64,000 nucleotides of DNA from Jiangella alkaliphila (GTDB lineage Bacteria > Actinomycetota > Actinomycetes > Jiangellales > Jiangellaceae): contig NZ_LT629791.1 of NCBI RefSeq assembly GCF_900105925.1, forward strand, positions 5,674,001-5,738,000, in the 5' to 3' direction. The position numbers and the translations under genes are program-made. Shown here piece after piece: positions 8,399-17,779 of the stretch (position 1 is its first letter; every line of letters starts with the position of its first letter). The notes under the pieces were generated by a model. The model saw nothing but the letters and a program-made list of their open reading frames with translations, did not search any database and was not told where the DNA came from.

Positions 8399-8935
8399 GT
8401 GGAACCACTTGACGATTTGGTGCGGCGCGCCGCCGACGGTGACGCGGAGGCGTTCGCTGCGCTATTCGAACGGTTCTACGAGCCGCTGTATCGGTACTTC
8501 GCCGCGCGGATACCGGACCGGGTGGAGGCAGAGGACATGGCGGCCGCCGTCTTCGTCGAGGTAGCCCGCGGGCTACCCGGCTTCCACAGTGGTGGTGCGG
8601 CGTTCATCGGCTGGTTGTTCACAGTGGCCCGGCATGATCTCGCCGATGCACATCGGCACCACCGCCGGCACCGCGTCGATCCGGTCGCCGAGGTGCCCGA
8701 ACCCGAGGCCGCCCCTGATGTTGCCGAGCAGGTGATCGGACGGCTGGAGGCGCACCGGCTGCGCGCCGCACTCAACCGGCTGACCGGTGACCAGCGCGAC
8801 GTGGTGCTGCTCAAGTTCGCCGCGGGCCTGTCCAACGAAGAGGTCGCTCGTGCGCTTGGTAAACCCGTATCGGCGGTGAAGAGCTTGCAGCACCGGGCTC
8901 TCGCTGCGCTGCACCGCCTTCTGGAGGAACCATGA
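8399..8935 (+). CDS. ECF-type RNA polymerase sigma factor
   Basis: About 178 residues. Sigma region 2 covers AFAALFERFYEPLYRYFAARI...AEDMAAAVFVEVARGL and WLFTVARHDLADAHR. Region 4 is LRAALNRLTGDQRDVVLLKFAAGLSNEEVARALGKPVSAVKSLQHRALAALHRLL. GTG 8399 is chosen because VEPLDDLVRRA is the normal beginning; a TTG at 8363 would add residues reading into IS-flanking DNA. The start lies only 47 bp from the IS110 edge, so its native promoter may be altered. It overlaps the DUF5667 gene by ATGA. Confidence 0.9.
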   Translation: MEPLDDLVRRAADGDAEAFAALFERFYEPLYRYFAARIPDRVEAEDMAAAVFVEVARGLPGFHSGGAAFIGWLFTVARHDLADAHRHHRRHRVDPVAEVPEPEAAPDVAEQVIGRLEAHRLRAALNRLTGDQRDVVLLKFAAGLSNEEVARALGKPVSAVKSLQHRALAALHRLLEEP

Positions 8936-10080
8936 TCAGAGCCAGACGCTTCGCAGCCGGCGACGAGGCTACAGACACTTGCATCGCACGACTCGCCGGC
9001 GAACTAAGCGCGGCGTTCGATGCGTCTCCAGATCCCGGGGACGCTCGGGCTGCCAGTCGCATCGCTACGGCCGCGTTTCGGGCAGCAGCGGCCCGGCGAC
9101 CTCGCCGCGTGCGCATCCTATGGGTGCGCCGTCTCGCCGCCGTCGGCGCGGCCGCCGTGATCACCGCGGCCGGTTCGACGGCTACGGTGTCGGCGATGGA
9201 CCAGGCACTGCCCGGTGACACGGCCTATCCAGCCAAGATCGTCCTCGAACGTGCCCGCCACGTGTTGACGACCGATCCTGCCGACGAGGCTTCGCTCTAC
9301 CTGCGCGACACCGAGACCCGGCTGGAAGAACTCGTCCGCGCGCAGAGCACCAAGCGCAACGACGCCATTCCGGACGTCATCGCCGGCTACGAACGTGCCA
9401 TCGCCGGGCTGCGCACTGCGCTCGCCGACCTAGGCGACGACGCAGCTGCGGCGACAACCGACCGTGCGAACCGCGAACTCCACACCCACGAACACGTCCT
9501 GAACGCGCTGCAGGACATCGTGCCAGCCGCTGCCCGACCAGCAATCGAGCGGGCACTGGACAGATCCGCCCCTCGCCCGGCCGCCGATGGGCCAGCCGGC
9601 ATCACGGAGCTGGACACCCCGCCCACCATCGGACCCGTGCCCGACGGGTCATCCCAGCAGTGCATCAGCGCCGACCGGAGCACCCCCACCATCGGCTCTG
9701 ACACCACACTCACCTACGACGGCGCGCTTCTCTGCCCTGACGCCGGCACCACCGGCGAGTATGCCCTGGCCGTCTCCATCACCAACGACGCCGCCAGCAG
9801 CGCGACGGTCACCGTCGATGACATCCACCTCACCCATACGACGCCGCGCCCCCGAGGCCGCGCCCCCGACGCCACCGCCGACCTCGATGAGGCGCCCATC
9901 ACCATCGCACCCGGCGACACCGTTGATCTCGAAATCACGGGCACCTACCACCTCGTTAACACCGACGAAGGCGAGAAGGCCAACCTCCACCTCCACCTCA
10001 CCGGCACCCTCACCGCAACCGACGAATCCTTCACCCTCGCCACCAACGTCCACCTGCGCGGCACCGGAGCGCAAAGGTGA
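8932..10080 (+). CDS. DUF5667-type membrane protein, likely partner of the preceding sigma factor
   Basis: 382 residues. A cytoplasmic N-terminus of about 60 residues precedes one membrane segment (LAAVGAAAVITAAGSTATVSA, about 65-85). Then comes the DUF5667 helical region with the hallmark DQALPGDTAYPAKIVLERARHVL and paired helices to about 200. The C-terminal part (220-380) is an extracellular beta-rich domain (TLTYDGALLCPD, YALAVSITND, ITIAPGDTVDLEITG). DUF5667 proteins commonly follow ECF sigma genes in actinobacteria and are thought to act like anti-sigma factors. Translation is coupled by a 4-bp overlap. Confidence 0.75.
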   Translation: MIRARRFAAGDEATDTCIARLAGELSAAFDASPDPGDARAASRIATAAFRAAAARRPRRVRILWVRRLAAVGAAAVITAAGSTATVSAMDQALPGDTAYPAKIVLERARHVLTTDPADEASLYLRDTETRLEELVRAQSTKRNDAIPDVIAGYERAIAGLRTALADLGDDAAAATTDRANRELHTHEHVLNALQDIVPAAARPAIERALDRSAPRPAADGPAGITELDTPPTIGPVPDGSSQQCISADRSTPTIGSDTTLTYDGALLCPDAGTTGEYALAVSITNDAASSATVTVDDIHLTHTTPRPRGRAPDATADLDEAPITIAPGDTVDLEITGTYHLVNTDEGEKANLHLHLTGTLTATDESFTLATNVHLRGTGAQR

Positions 10081-10301
10081 TCGACAACGCCCGCAAGCCC
10101 CGAGCCGACGACCGATGCGCACGTGAGCACGCTTGAAGATGTTCGGCCCGACACACTGGGTAGCCCTGCAGGCGTATAGGACGACCAGCGGCACCTCGGT
10201 CGCGGGCCCGACCTTGGCCCGTTGGTCGCCTGCCGAGGCGACCCGTACGGCGCGAATGCGACGTCTATCCCGTCACTTCCTGGTCACGATTCCGCGGGTG
10301 A

Positions 10302-10764
10302 TCACGACGCAGCGCCAGCCGGCCAAATCACCTTCACGGTGACCCTGAGCCGGAGGGCTTCGCGTACGACATCGGCAGGTCCACCGAGCCTGCACGCCGG
10401 TCGGCCATTACAGACGGCGACCAATTCGTCAGCACGCTCAAGCATGTGCCTACTGGCCGCCAGATGCGCCTGCGGATCGGACTCTTCGAATCGAAGGCGA
10501 ACCACATCAAAGGCACGGTTGAGCAGTGCATCGTAGTCGCACCGGCTACTCACCGGTAGAAGGTCGCGGTGCCGATGGAACGACGACCACCAGTCGACCG
10601 CCGACGTCGAGGACGGCGCGAGCGAAGACACGATCAGCACCCTCAGCCAGACACGATATCCCCACGAGTCTGTCGATCGTGGCGAGGTGCTTGCGAATGG
10701 CGTGGCTGATCAGGCCCGTAGTCGCCTCGTCAAGGCATCGATGACCAGTCACGGCGACACGCAC
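10302..10764 (-). pseudogene. SLOG-domain protein interrupted by a frameshift
   Basis: Starts at GTG 10764 behind a strong GGGGAGGAG site. The first frame gives RVAVTGHRCLDEA...ISCLAEGADRVFARAVLDVGGRLVVVVPS, the nucleotide-binding half of a SLOG/Rossmann domain. A one-base shift near 10575-10600 moves the rest to another frame: HRDLLPVSSRCDYDALLNRAF...ERADELVAVCNGRPACRLGGPADVVREALRLRVTVKVIWPAGA, the second half with its usual A-D-E-L-V-A-V and G-G-x-A-D-V-V. SLOG proteins bind nucleotides or nucleotide-derived signals. Either a true pseudogene or a sequencing indel. Confidence 0.75.
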
Positions 10765-11181
10765 TGCGCTCCTCCCCTCGCTGCCGGGAACCGGCAACCT
10801 TCGGATCAGACACGGACCGGCGACGTCCACCACGGTGCCCGACCGCATCCGTGCTCGCAACCTGTGTACGGCTAGGTGAGCCACCGGATTGCGAACAGCT
10901 CGATCCGGCTGTCGGATGCCTTGAACGACGTGGTCCTGCAGCGCCAAGGTTCGGAGTCGGCCAGGCCGCGGGAGCTTGCGCGAGATACTCACCGGCGTGA
11001 GACAGCGCGGCTTCGCCGTCGAGGACGTGCCCCGGTCAATGTGATCGGCCGTCAGCAAGAAGGGTCCAGGTGGCATGACGGACCAGCGCACAGGCCTCTC
11101 GGGGGGCCGGCTCGAACGTCGCCGGGTAGATCACCCCTCACCTGGAGAAGTTGCATACGTGTTGAGATCTGCAGCGGCCGA
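10765..11181. other. 417-bp stretch with no recognisable gene
   Basis: Lies between the SLOG gene start and the end of the minus-strand beta-helix gene. No conserved protein signature was found in any frame and no clear terminator hairpin is seen. It probably holds the SLOG promoter and 3' untranslated sequence. Confidence 0.5.
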
Positions 11182-14007
11182 CTACCCGAACAGCCTGAAG
11201 CCATCGACGATCATGTAGTCGCCGTTCGTCTTGACGCCGCGTAGCGTGTGCTCGCCGGCGGGCAGGTCGCGGATATCGAGGATGGTCTGCTGGTAGACGC
11301 GGGTGTCGTTGTGGGCGCTGATGGTCTGCAGGAACTGCCCGTCGAGGTAGATGTCGATGTCGCCTTCGTCGCTGTTGATCTGCGAGATGAGGTCGAGTCC
11401 GGTGCCGTTCCAGCTGAGTTCGAACGATTCGCCGTTGGTCTGGGTGGCCCACAGGTCGTCGTGGCTGGACCCGGCGCCGCCGCGGGCGGCGTTCTTCCAG
11501 TCCCAGCCGCCTCCGGTGTACGTCACGCCTGCCGTGTCGTTGACGATCTCGACATCGGCGGGCCGCTGTGCCGACATCGACGTCATGGCTTGGTTGCGCC
11601 ACACGCCGAGCGCCACCGGCTGACCCGGAGCTCGTGTCAGCCAGGTTCGCCAGAATGTCGAGCGGTCGCCGACCTCTACGCCCGCGACCGTGCGGATGAC
11701 GTCGCCGCTGCGGAGGCCGGCGGCGTGCGCGGGGGAGTCCGCCGGCACCACGGACAGATACAGGCCGTTGCGGTCGCCGAGGCCCACCGATGATTTCAGC
11801 GCCTCGGAATGGATGCCGGTGGCCGTGGCGCCGAGGAAGGGTTCGGGCTGTGCGTCGACTGTGCCGATCACTCCGGGAGGAGGTAGCCGCCAGGCGATCG
11901 GCGGCGGCTGCGGGGCGCCGGGTACGCCGAAGTCCATGCTGAAGTTGGCGAATCCGCGGTCGATGGCCGGTGACGCCTCGCTCACTCGGAAGTCTCTCAT
12001 CGCCGGGTCCTCCCACGGGTTGCCCGCGGCGAACTGAGGATCGGCGATGACGGAGTCGACGTCGAGGCCACGGGCCAGCCAGGCGGCATCGATGTCGGCG
12101 ACCGCGTTGCCGTCGTTCCAGAACACGTTGCGGTCGTAGACGGTCTTGCTCGCACCGGGGTCGGACTGGATGAACTGGTAGGGGTCGGCGCCGGCGAGGA
12201 TGTTCGTCACGATCTGGTCGTCGTTGTCGGGATACGAGACGTGGAAGTGGCCCGACCCGCCGAGAACGATGTTGTTGCGAACCACGCGGCGGTATCCCTC
12301 GCGGAGCTTGAAGCCCGCATTGAGCATGATGTTGTTCTCGATGATGTAGTTGCTCGATCCGTCGTCGAGGTCGATCGCCCACTCCGAGTCGTGCCAGATC
12401 CGGTTGTGCCGGATGACCGTCGGCTGCTGCGCATCGAGCAATGCGTATTGCTTCTTCGTCGCGTCGTCGGCGCGCAAGGACCAGTAACGGTCGCGACCCC
12501 ACGAGTTGAACGGACCGTGATCGCCGGTCTCGCGGACCATATCGAAGATGTCGTTGTCGGCGATCAGGTGGCCGCCCCACGTGCCGTCGTTGACATTGAT
12601 CCCGGCTCGTGGGCCGTGGTGCACGGTGTTGCCGATGACCTCGATGCCTTCGCTCATGGAGATCTGCACGCCGGAGGTCTGCTTCTCGAAGACGCCCATG
12701 TCCGTCATGACGTTGCCTTCGATGCGGACGTCGCGCGGATAGTCCTCGGTCTTTGGGCCTGGTGCGAGATCGGTGATGGGAACGTCAGTGCCCGGGTCGG
12801 ACAGCCCGTTCCAGTGGCGAGGGTTCCGCACCGAGCAGGTGCAGCCCACGACGGCGACGTCGCTCGCGCCGGAGTGCTCGAAGCGGTTGCCGGCGATCCG
12901 GTGACCGGAGTTGTAGCCGTCGACGAATATCGCGTTGCCGCCGACCTGCGAGAACGTGCTGTTCAATACCGACACGTCGACGGCGTTCTTCAGCCGGACC
13001 GCCGCTTTGCGCACGATGGCCCAGTCGCCGAGCAGGAGCGGCTCGTACTCGCTGTTGAACAGGGTCCGGTGAGTGCCGGTGAAGGTGATGCCCTCGAAGC
13101 TGAGGTGACCTGCCGGCTCGGCCGCGCCGGCGCCCGTGACTGTGATCAGCTCGTCCAGTCCCGCGCCCTCCACGGTGGCGGTCGAGACGTCGAGGCCCGC
13201 GGGCGGGTAGAAGTAGAGTTCGCCGGTCTGCGCGTCGTAGAACCATTCACTCGGCGCGTCCAGCTCCTCGAAGATGTTCTCCACGACGCGTTTGCTGCCG
13301 TGCATGCAGTTGCTGCGGTTGTTGTCGCCTACCCACGTCAGCTGCAGCGTGTGGTCGGCGTTCACGCCGTCGATGCGGAAGCTGTTGCCGCCCCAGTCGT
13401 TGCAGTGCAGAGCACGCACGTAGCCGGTCGTGGGATCGGACCAGGTCGCCACTCGCTGCGGGGAGAGCGCGTCGGCGGCGTAGCCGTCGAGTACCGGCTG
13501 GCCGGGATCGATGTTGGGATAACGCGCCAGTACCTGCCGCTCCCCGTTGACATAGAGCTGATCGAAGTCTCGGCCGGTACCCACCTCGGCCACGTAGATG
13601 CCGTCCCGGAACGGTGTCCATGGTTCGGCGAGCTCCGTCGCACCCGTGACCGTGACGTCCGCACCGGGTGCGGACGTCCAGCGCACAGGCGCGCCGTCCC
13701 TGCCCGAGTCTCGAGCGTCGAACCGGAGCGTTTCCGTCAGCCGGTACACGCCCTCGTGCAGTACCACGTTGACGGTGAGGCCACGGCTGAGCCACCCGCG
13801 GGCCTGCTGCTGGGCATGCTCCAGCGTCCGGTAGGGATGCCGCTCGTTGCCTGGACCACGGTCCTGACCATCGGGCGCGACGTGCAGCAACCGCTGCGGG
13901 CCGGAGTCGGGAGCCGACACGGCAGGCTGTGTTGCGGCCGGCCCGCCCACGAGGCCGGCGAGCAGCGACGCGCCGGCCACCAACGAACCACCTTGCCGAA
14001 CAGACAT
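11182..14007 (-). CDS. Secreted right-handed beta-helix protein with PDZ and carbohydrate-binding-like C-terminus
   Basis: About 941 residues with a Sec signal peptide (MSVRQGG, hydrophobic core, cleavage near AVSA). From about 40 it has the GNERHPYRTLEHAQ entry of pectate-lyase-like beta-helices, and parallel-helix turns run to about 640 (for example GNAIFVDGYNSGHRIAGNRF, VIGNTVHHGPRAGINVND). Residues about 705-790 are a PDZ domain (GLYLSVVPADSPAHAAGLRSGDVIRTV). The last 120 residues form a jelly-roll-like module (VTYTGGGWDWKN to VDGFRLFG). Likely an extracellular polysaccharide lyase or hydrolase. A GTG at 14031 is an alternative start. Confidence 0.8.
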   Translation of the reverse strand: MSVRQGGSLVAGASLLAGLVGGPAATQPAVSAPDSGPQRLLHVAPDGQDRGPGNERHPYRTLEHAQQQARGWLSRGLTVNVVLHEGVYRLTETLRFDARDSGRDGAPVRWTSAPGADVTVTGATELAEPWTPFRDGIYVAEVGTGRDFDQLYVNGERQVLARYPNIDPGQPVLDGYAADALSPQRVATWSDPTTGYVRALHCNDWGGNSFRIDGVNADHTLQLTWVGDNNRSNCMHGSKRVVENIFEELDAPSEWFYDAQTGELYFYPPAGLDVSTATVEGAGLDELITVTGAGAAEPAGHLSFEGITFTGTHRTLFNSEYEPLLLGDWAIVRKAAVRLKNAVDVSVLNSTFSQVGGNAIFVDGYNSGHRIAGNRFEHSGASDVAVVGCTCSVRNPRHWNGLSDPGTDVPITDLAPGPKTEDYPRDVRIEGNVMTDMGVFEKQTSGVQISMSEGIEVIGNTVHHGPRAGINVNDGTWGGHLIADNDIFDMVRETGDHGPFNSWGRDRYWSLRADDATKKQYALLDAQQPTVIRHNRIWHDSEWAIDLDDGSSNYIIENNIMLNAGFKLREGYRRVVRNNIVLGGSGHFHVSYPDNDDQIVTNILAGADPYQFIQSDPGASKTVYDRNVFWNDGNAVADIDAAWLARGLDVDSVIADPQFAAGNPWEDPAMRDFRVSEASPAIDRGFANFSMDFGVPGAPQPPPIAWRLPPPGVIGTVDAQPEPFLGATATGIHSEALKSSVGLGDRNGLYLSVVPADSPAHAAGLRSGDVIRTVAGVEVGDRSTFWRTWLTRAPGQPVALGVWRNQAMTSMSAQRPADVEIVNDTAGVTYTGGGWDWKNAARGGAGSSHDDLWATQTNGESFELSWNGTGLDLISQINSDEGDIDIYLDGQFLQTISAHNDTRVYQQTILDIRDLPAGEHTLRGVKTNGDYMIVDGFRLFG

Positions 14008-14084
14008 CCAACCGATCACGATGCTCTCCACTCTGAGGCCAAGTCATCGGATGTTTTCCGTCATGACATTAGCGGTACCGCGCG

Positions 14085-14921
14085 ATGGACGTCAACGTGC
14101 GTCGCGTGGTTGTCAATACATCCGATCAAAGCACCTGGATGGTCGGGCGGCCGCGAGACCGGGACGTTGGAGCATCAGCTCCCAAGCCCCCTCGTCGTGA
14201 CGTGGAGGAGGCCAGCACCCACGCCCAGCTGCTCGAGCAGGTGACGGCCACGATGCGGCAGGCACTCGACGCGGTGCCCGTCCCGTCGACCGCACTCGCG
14301 GCGGTGGGCATCGGCACGCCTGGCGTGGTGGACGAGCAGCGCGGCGCCGTCGTGCAGGCGCCGTCGATACCCGGATGGAGCTCGCTGGAGCTGGGCGGCC
14401 TGTTCCGGCGCAGCGTCGAGTGCTCCGTCCGGGTCGAGAACGACGTCAACCTCGCCGTGATGGCCGAGCGCTGGAACGGCGCCGGCGGTGCCGCCGAGAA
14501 CCTGATCCTCGTGCAATGGGGCGCCCGGGTCGGCGCGGCCGTGCTGGTGCACGGAGAGCTGCACCGCGGCGCCCACGGCGCAGCCGGCGGCGAGGCTCGG
14601 GCGCTGCAGGCGGTGGACGAGGCCTGCGCCCGGCTGTCACGGGGCCTCGCCTCCTTCGTGTCCGCGATCGACCCGGAACTCGTCATCATCGGCGGCAGCG
14701 TCGCCCTGGCCGGCGACGCGGTGCTGGACAGCCTGCGGCGTCACCTCACCCGGCGCGCGCTGGTGACACCCCGGCTGGAGCTCTCGCAGCTCGGTGACGA
14801 CGCCGTCGCGCTCGGCGCCGTGCGGCTCGCGCTCTCCGATGCCGAGCGGCGCCTCCTGGACGTCTACACCGCAGCCGGACGCGCCAGAGTCGCGGCATGC
14901 GATTCTGATCGTCGAGGATGA
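14085..14921 (+). pseudogene. Truncated ROK-family kinase/repressor
   Basis: The middle of a ROK protein is clear: VGIGTPGVVD, PSIPGWSSLELG, and the catalytic-Asp motif VENDVNLAVMAER, then GAHGAAGG. The N-terminal winged helix and the first phosphate loop (DxGGT) are missing, replaced by an unrelated leader (about residues 1-45). The Cys-rich zinc motif that normally follows GAHGAAGE is deleted: the frame jumps to EARALQAVDEACARLSRGLASFV and then DPELVIIGG. At 278 residues it is over 100 short of a ROK repressor. It reads as an internally deleted remnant of the regulator of the divergent beta-helix gene. Confidence 0.65.
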
Positions 14922-15080
14922 AGACCAGGTCGCGGGTCCCCCGAGAAGGACTGCGGGCGGCGGGCATGGTGCCGATGGTGGTGGCGTTTCAGTTCAGCAG
15001 GCTCCTGAGGCACAGACCCGCCCTTCGCCCAGCGAGTCAGTGCCATCGCCATCAGTCCGACCCGTGATGCGAGGGCCGGC
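14893..15080 (+). pseudogene. Possible fragment of a response-regulator receiver domain
   Basis: Immediately after the ROK remnant one frame reads HAILIVEDEDQVAG and, one base shifted, REGLRAAGMVPMVVAF. Together these resemble the first strand and helix of a receiver domain (ILIVEDE-x-x-I...GL-x-x-x-G). The similarity is lost after about 50 residues. Weak, short evidence, offered as a remnant only. Confidence 0.3.
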
Positions 15081-15444
15081 GTGATTCGGGGGCCGACCCC
15101 TGCGACTGTGGTGGTCTCGTGAATCGTTGGATTGGAACGAACCAGTCGTTGACGAAGGCAACCATGCGGAGAACTCTGGTGATGTCGGCCAGGGTCAACG
15201 GCCTTTCGTTGAGGCCGACAGGCCCGGGCGTCTGCCCCCGTTGGGCGCTCGGGCCACGAAACCCAGCGGGCGTTCGTTTCAGCGTTTCCGCCGCCGCGTC
15301 CCCGTGGATCCGTCGCGGAGCCGATCGCTTGGGTCGAGCCGGTTCTACCTGCGCATCTTCGGTGCTGGTTGATCCCGGCGGTCGCGCACCCCACCAGCTC
15401 GGGCGCCGCGGTTCTACGCGTCCCAGGGGCTGCTCATCGACGTC
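14922..15444. other. 523-bp stretch mostly without genes
   Basis: Apart from the possible receiver-domain fragment at its left edge, no frame shows a conserved domain or a good ribosome binding site. It is bounded on the right by the 3' end of the GAF-ANTAR cluster. It looks like decayed or recombined sequence. Confidence 0.5.
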
Positions 15445-16194
15445 TCAGAGCTCGGCAGATCCATCGATCACGGTCCGTGCGACATCGGTGAGGCGCTGCT
15501 GGCTTCGGCGTGCATGCGCACGCATCAGGGTGAACGCGTCCTCGAGAGCCAGGTTCAGACGCTCGGCCAGCACGCCCTTGGCCTGCTCGATGAGAACGCG
15601 GGTGTTGAGGGCCCCCTGCAACTGCTCCGCCAGCACCTCGCCCTGGCGCATCGTGCGTTCCTGCAGCAGACCGATCGTCGCCACGTCGCAGAGCGCCTGG
15701 CCGACGGTGATGTCGTCATCGCTGAGCGTGGACTGATGCGTGCAGAACAGATTCATCGCACCGATGATCTGGCCGCGCAGGCGCATGGGCAGCGAGTGCA
15801 CCGATCGGAACCCACTGTCGGCAGTGGCCGCATGGAACCGCGGCCAACGCGTCGCGACATCTGCGAGGTCGACGTTGACGACGGGCTCACCGGTCGTGAA
15901 ACAGTCGAGGCAGGGTCCTTCGGAGTTCTGCAGCTCGAACAGCTCCAGCACCCTGACCTGGTCGCTGGTGCATGCGAGCACCTGCAACTGGCCCCGCTGG
16001 TCGGCCAGCATCAGTCCAGCGGCGTCTGCCTGGAGGAACTCCACGCTGCATTCAGCCAACGTCTGCAGGAGGTCGATGACGTCGAAGTCGTCCACCAGCG
16101 TGTCCGCAAGCTCCACGAACACGTGGGCCAGATCTCGTTCCCTGTGCACAAGCTTCAACCTTCCTGGCTGATCGGCAACGGCTGCGCCGGGCAT
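15445..16194 (-). CDS. GAF and ANTAR domain transcription antitermination regulator
   Basis: 249 residues. The GAF domain (about 20-170) contains DAAGLMLADQRGQLQVLACTSD and the SEGPCLDCFTTGEPV signature typical of actinobacterial GAF-ANTAR proteins. The ANTAR three-helix domain (about 180-240) reads LQGALNTRVLIEQAKGVLAERL...AFTLMRAHARRSQQRLTDVA. ANTAR domains bind paired hexaloop hairpins in nascent RNA and relieve termination. It is the last gene of a four-gene minus-strand cluster, 3 bp after the next upstream gene. Intact. Confidence 0.9.
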   Translation of the reverse strand: MPGAAVADQPGRLKLVHRERDLAHVFVELADTLVDDFDVIDLLQTLAECSVEFLQADAAGLMLADQRGQLQVLACTSDQVRVLELFELQNSEGPCLDCFTTGEPVVNVDLADVATRWPRFHAATADSGFRSVHSLPMRLRGQIIGAMNLFCTHQSTLSDDDITVGQALCDVATIGLLQERTMRQGEVLAEQLQGALNTRVLIEQAKGVLAERLNLALEDAFTLMRAHARRSQQRLTDVARTVIDGSAEL

Positions 16195-16197
16195 GGC

Positions 16198-16989
16198 CTA
16201 CTCATTCTCGCCTTCTTCGGGTCCGATGCGTAGCCGTCGAGACACCACATCTGCGGCGGTGGCTGCCAACGACCGTTCGCTGGCGTAGGCGCGGGCCCTG
16301 AGCAGCAGTAGCGCCTCGGTCAGGTTCACGCCGGCCTGCACGGAGACCATCCCCGTGGCCTGGTGGATCTCACGCCGGCTCTCGACGGCATCGTCCAGCT
16401 GAGGGTGCAGCGACCACTCCGACGGCGACTTGTCCTGCAGGTGCAGCAGGACGGTCGTCGCGGCGTCAGAGAAAGCCAGCGCCTCCGCGAACTCGTCCTC
16501 GCTCAGGGAACCGGCCGTGGCCCGATACAGGTCGAGCACGCCGAGCCGGATGCCGCCGACGTGCAACGGGAACGCGAAGATGGCGCCGATTCCGGCCTCG
16601 ATCGCCGCCGGACCGAACACGGGCCACCGTGTGGTTCCGGCCGCCGCGAGGTCGGATTCCAGGACCGGACGTGCCCACCGCGACGCGTCGAGGCAGGGCC
16701 CCTCACCCAAGGTCTCCTGCAGATTCTCCATCACCGCCGCGGATTCGTCGGTCGCGGTGACAGTGCCCTCGTGGCCGCGCTCGGTCATCAGCGCCAGTCC
16801 GACGCCGCTGACCGGCAACGATTTCGAACAAGCCAGGCACAACGCGTCCAGGACATTGCGTTGGTCGCCATTGGTGGCGGCTATGGACTCGAGGATGATC
16901 CGCCACACGCGGGGCGCACGCACTCCGGCCACACCGCCCTCCACCGCTCGGGCCGGCACGCCGGGCGACACACCGCTGGCGCCGACCAT
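16198..16989 (-). CDS. GAF and ANTAR domain protein
   Basis: About 263 residues if ATG 16989 (MVGASGVSP) is used. The longer frame back to 17127 would overlap the previous gene by 74 bp. GAF domain: SLPVSGVGLALMTERGHEGTVTATDE, LGEGPCLDASRWARPVLESDL. ANTAR domain: DDAVESRREIHQATGMVSVQAGVNLTEALLLLRARAYASERSLAATAADV. The A-T-G-M in place of A-K-G-M/I is common in this subfamily. It belongs to the same cluster as its two neighbours. Confidence 0.85.
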   Translation of the reverse strand: MVGASGVSPGVPARAVEGGVAGVRAPRVWRIILESIAATNGDQRNVLDALCLACSKSLPVSGVGLALMTERGHEGTVTATDESAAVMENLQETLGEGPCLDASRWARPVLESDLAAAGTTRWPVFGPAAIEAGIGAIFAFPLHVGGIRLGVLDLYRATAGSLSEDEFAEALAFSDAATTVLLHLQDKSPSEWSLHPQLDDAVESRREIHQATGMVSVQAGVNLTEALLLLRARAYASERSLAATAADVVSRRLRIGPEEGENE

Positions 16990-17053
16990 AGCGCGACACG
17001 CGGTGCGCACCCCGGCGGCGCCGCCGAAACACTCGTCGATCCTGCGACCGACC

Positions 17054-17779
17054 TCATGCCCCGATCTCGGCGACGTTCGCCGGCAGCTCACCAGTCGAGG
17101 CCAACAGCCGCGCCGCCTCCCCCACACTGATGTCGCACTCCCGCGAGGCGCGGCGCAGGATCGCGAAGGCCTGAACCGAGTCCAGACCGAACCGCGCCAT
17201 CAAGATGCCCTGGGCCTGGCCGATGAACCCGCGCAGCTCCGCTGCCCGGCGCAGCTTGTCCTCATGCTGGGCGGTGTCGATGGCGATCGCCGCATGCCGC
17301 GACACCATGTGCGCCATCGCGGCCTCGCGCGCATCGAAGCGACCCGGCTCCAGCGCGTAGAGGATGATCGTCCCGATGGCGACACGCCCGTCGCTCACCC
17401 GGAGGCACAACACGCTGCGCACCCCGAGCTCGGCCAGCTGCGGGCTCCATCGTGGCCACCGCCCGTCAAGGGCGGTGTCCAGGACCCGCACGCCGCCCTG
17501 CCCGTCGAGCCTCGACCGGTACGGCCCGTCGTCGTGATCGACCTGGAGCTGATCGGCCCGCCGCAGCCACGGAGCAGAGACCCAGACACGGTCGACGGCT
17601 CTCCTGCCGTCGAGCATGAGACCGGCGTAGTCGCAGGGAATCGACCGTACGGCGAACGCCAGGATCAGCTCGGCGGCCTTCTCGACGTCACGCTGGTCGT
17701 GCAGGTCGCCGGCGAACCGGGCGAGCACGACCGTGTCGGACGGGAGCAGCGTGCGTAAGTCAGTCGCGTCCACGGCCAT
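17054..17779 (-). CDS. GAF and ANTAR domain protein
   Basis: About 241 residues from ATG 17779 (MAVDATDLRTLL). GAF domain: IPCDYAGLMLDGRRAVDRVWVSAPW, then LGVRSVLCLRVSDGRVAIGTIILYA. ANTAR domain: LRGFIGQAQGILMARFGLDSVQAFAILRRASRECDISVGEAARLL. The start overlaps the 3' end of the sigma-like gene by about 20 bp, supporting one operon. Three GAF-ANTAR proteins in a row with different GAF pockets suggest parallel sensors acting on similar RNA targets. Confidence 0.85.
   Translation of the reverse strand: MAVDATDLRTLLPSDTVVLARFAGDLHDQRDVEKAAELILAFAVRSIPCDYAGLMLDGRRAVDRVWVSAPWLRRADQLQVDHDDGPYRSRLDGQGGVRVLDTALDGRWPRWSPQLAELGVRSVLCLRVSDGRVAIGTIILYALEPGRFDAREAAMAHMVSRHAAIAIDTAQHEDKLRRAAELRGFIGQAQGILMARFGLDSVQAFAILRRASRECDISVGEAARLLASTGELPANVAEIGA

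Noticed and set aside
12241-14244. Plus-strand open frame of 667 codons
   Set aside because: It is the antisense shadow of the beta-helix gene (11182-14007), has no domain signature and a composition expected from the complementary frame.
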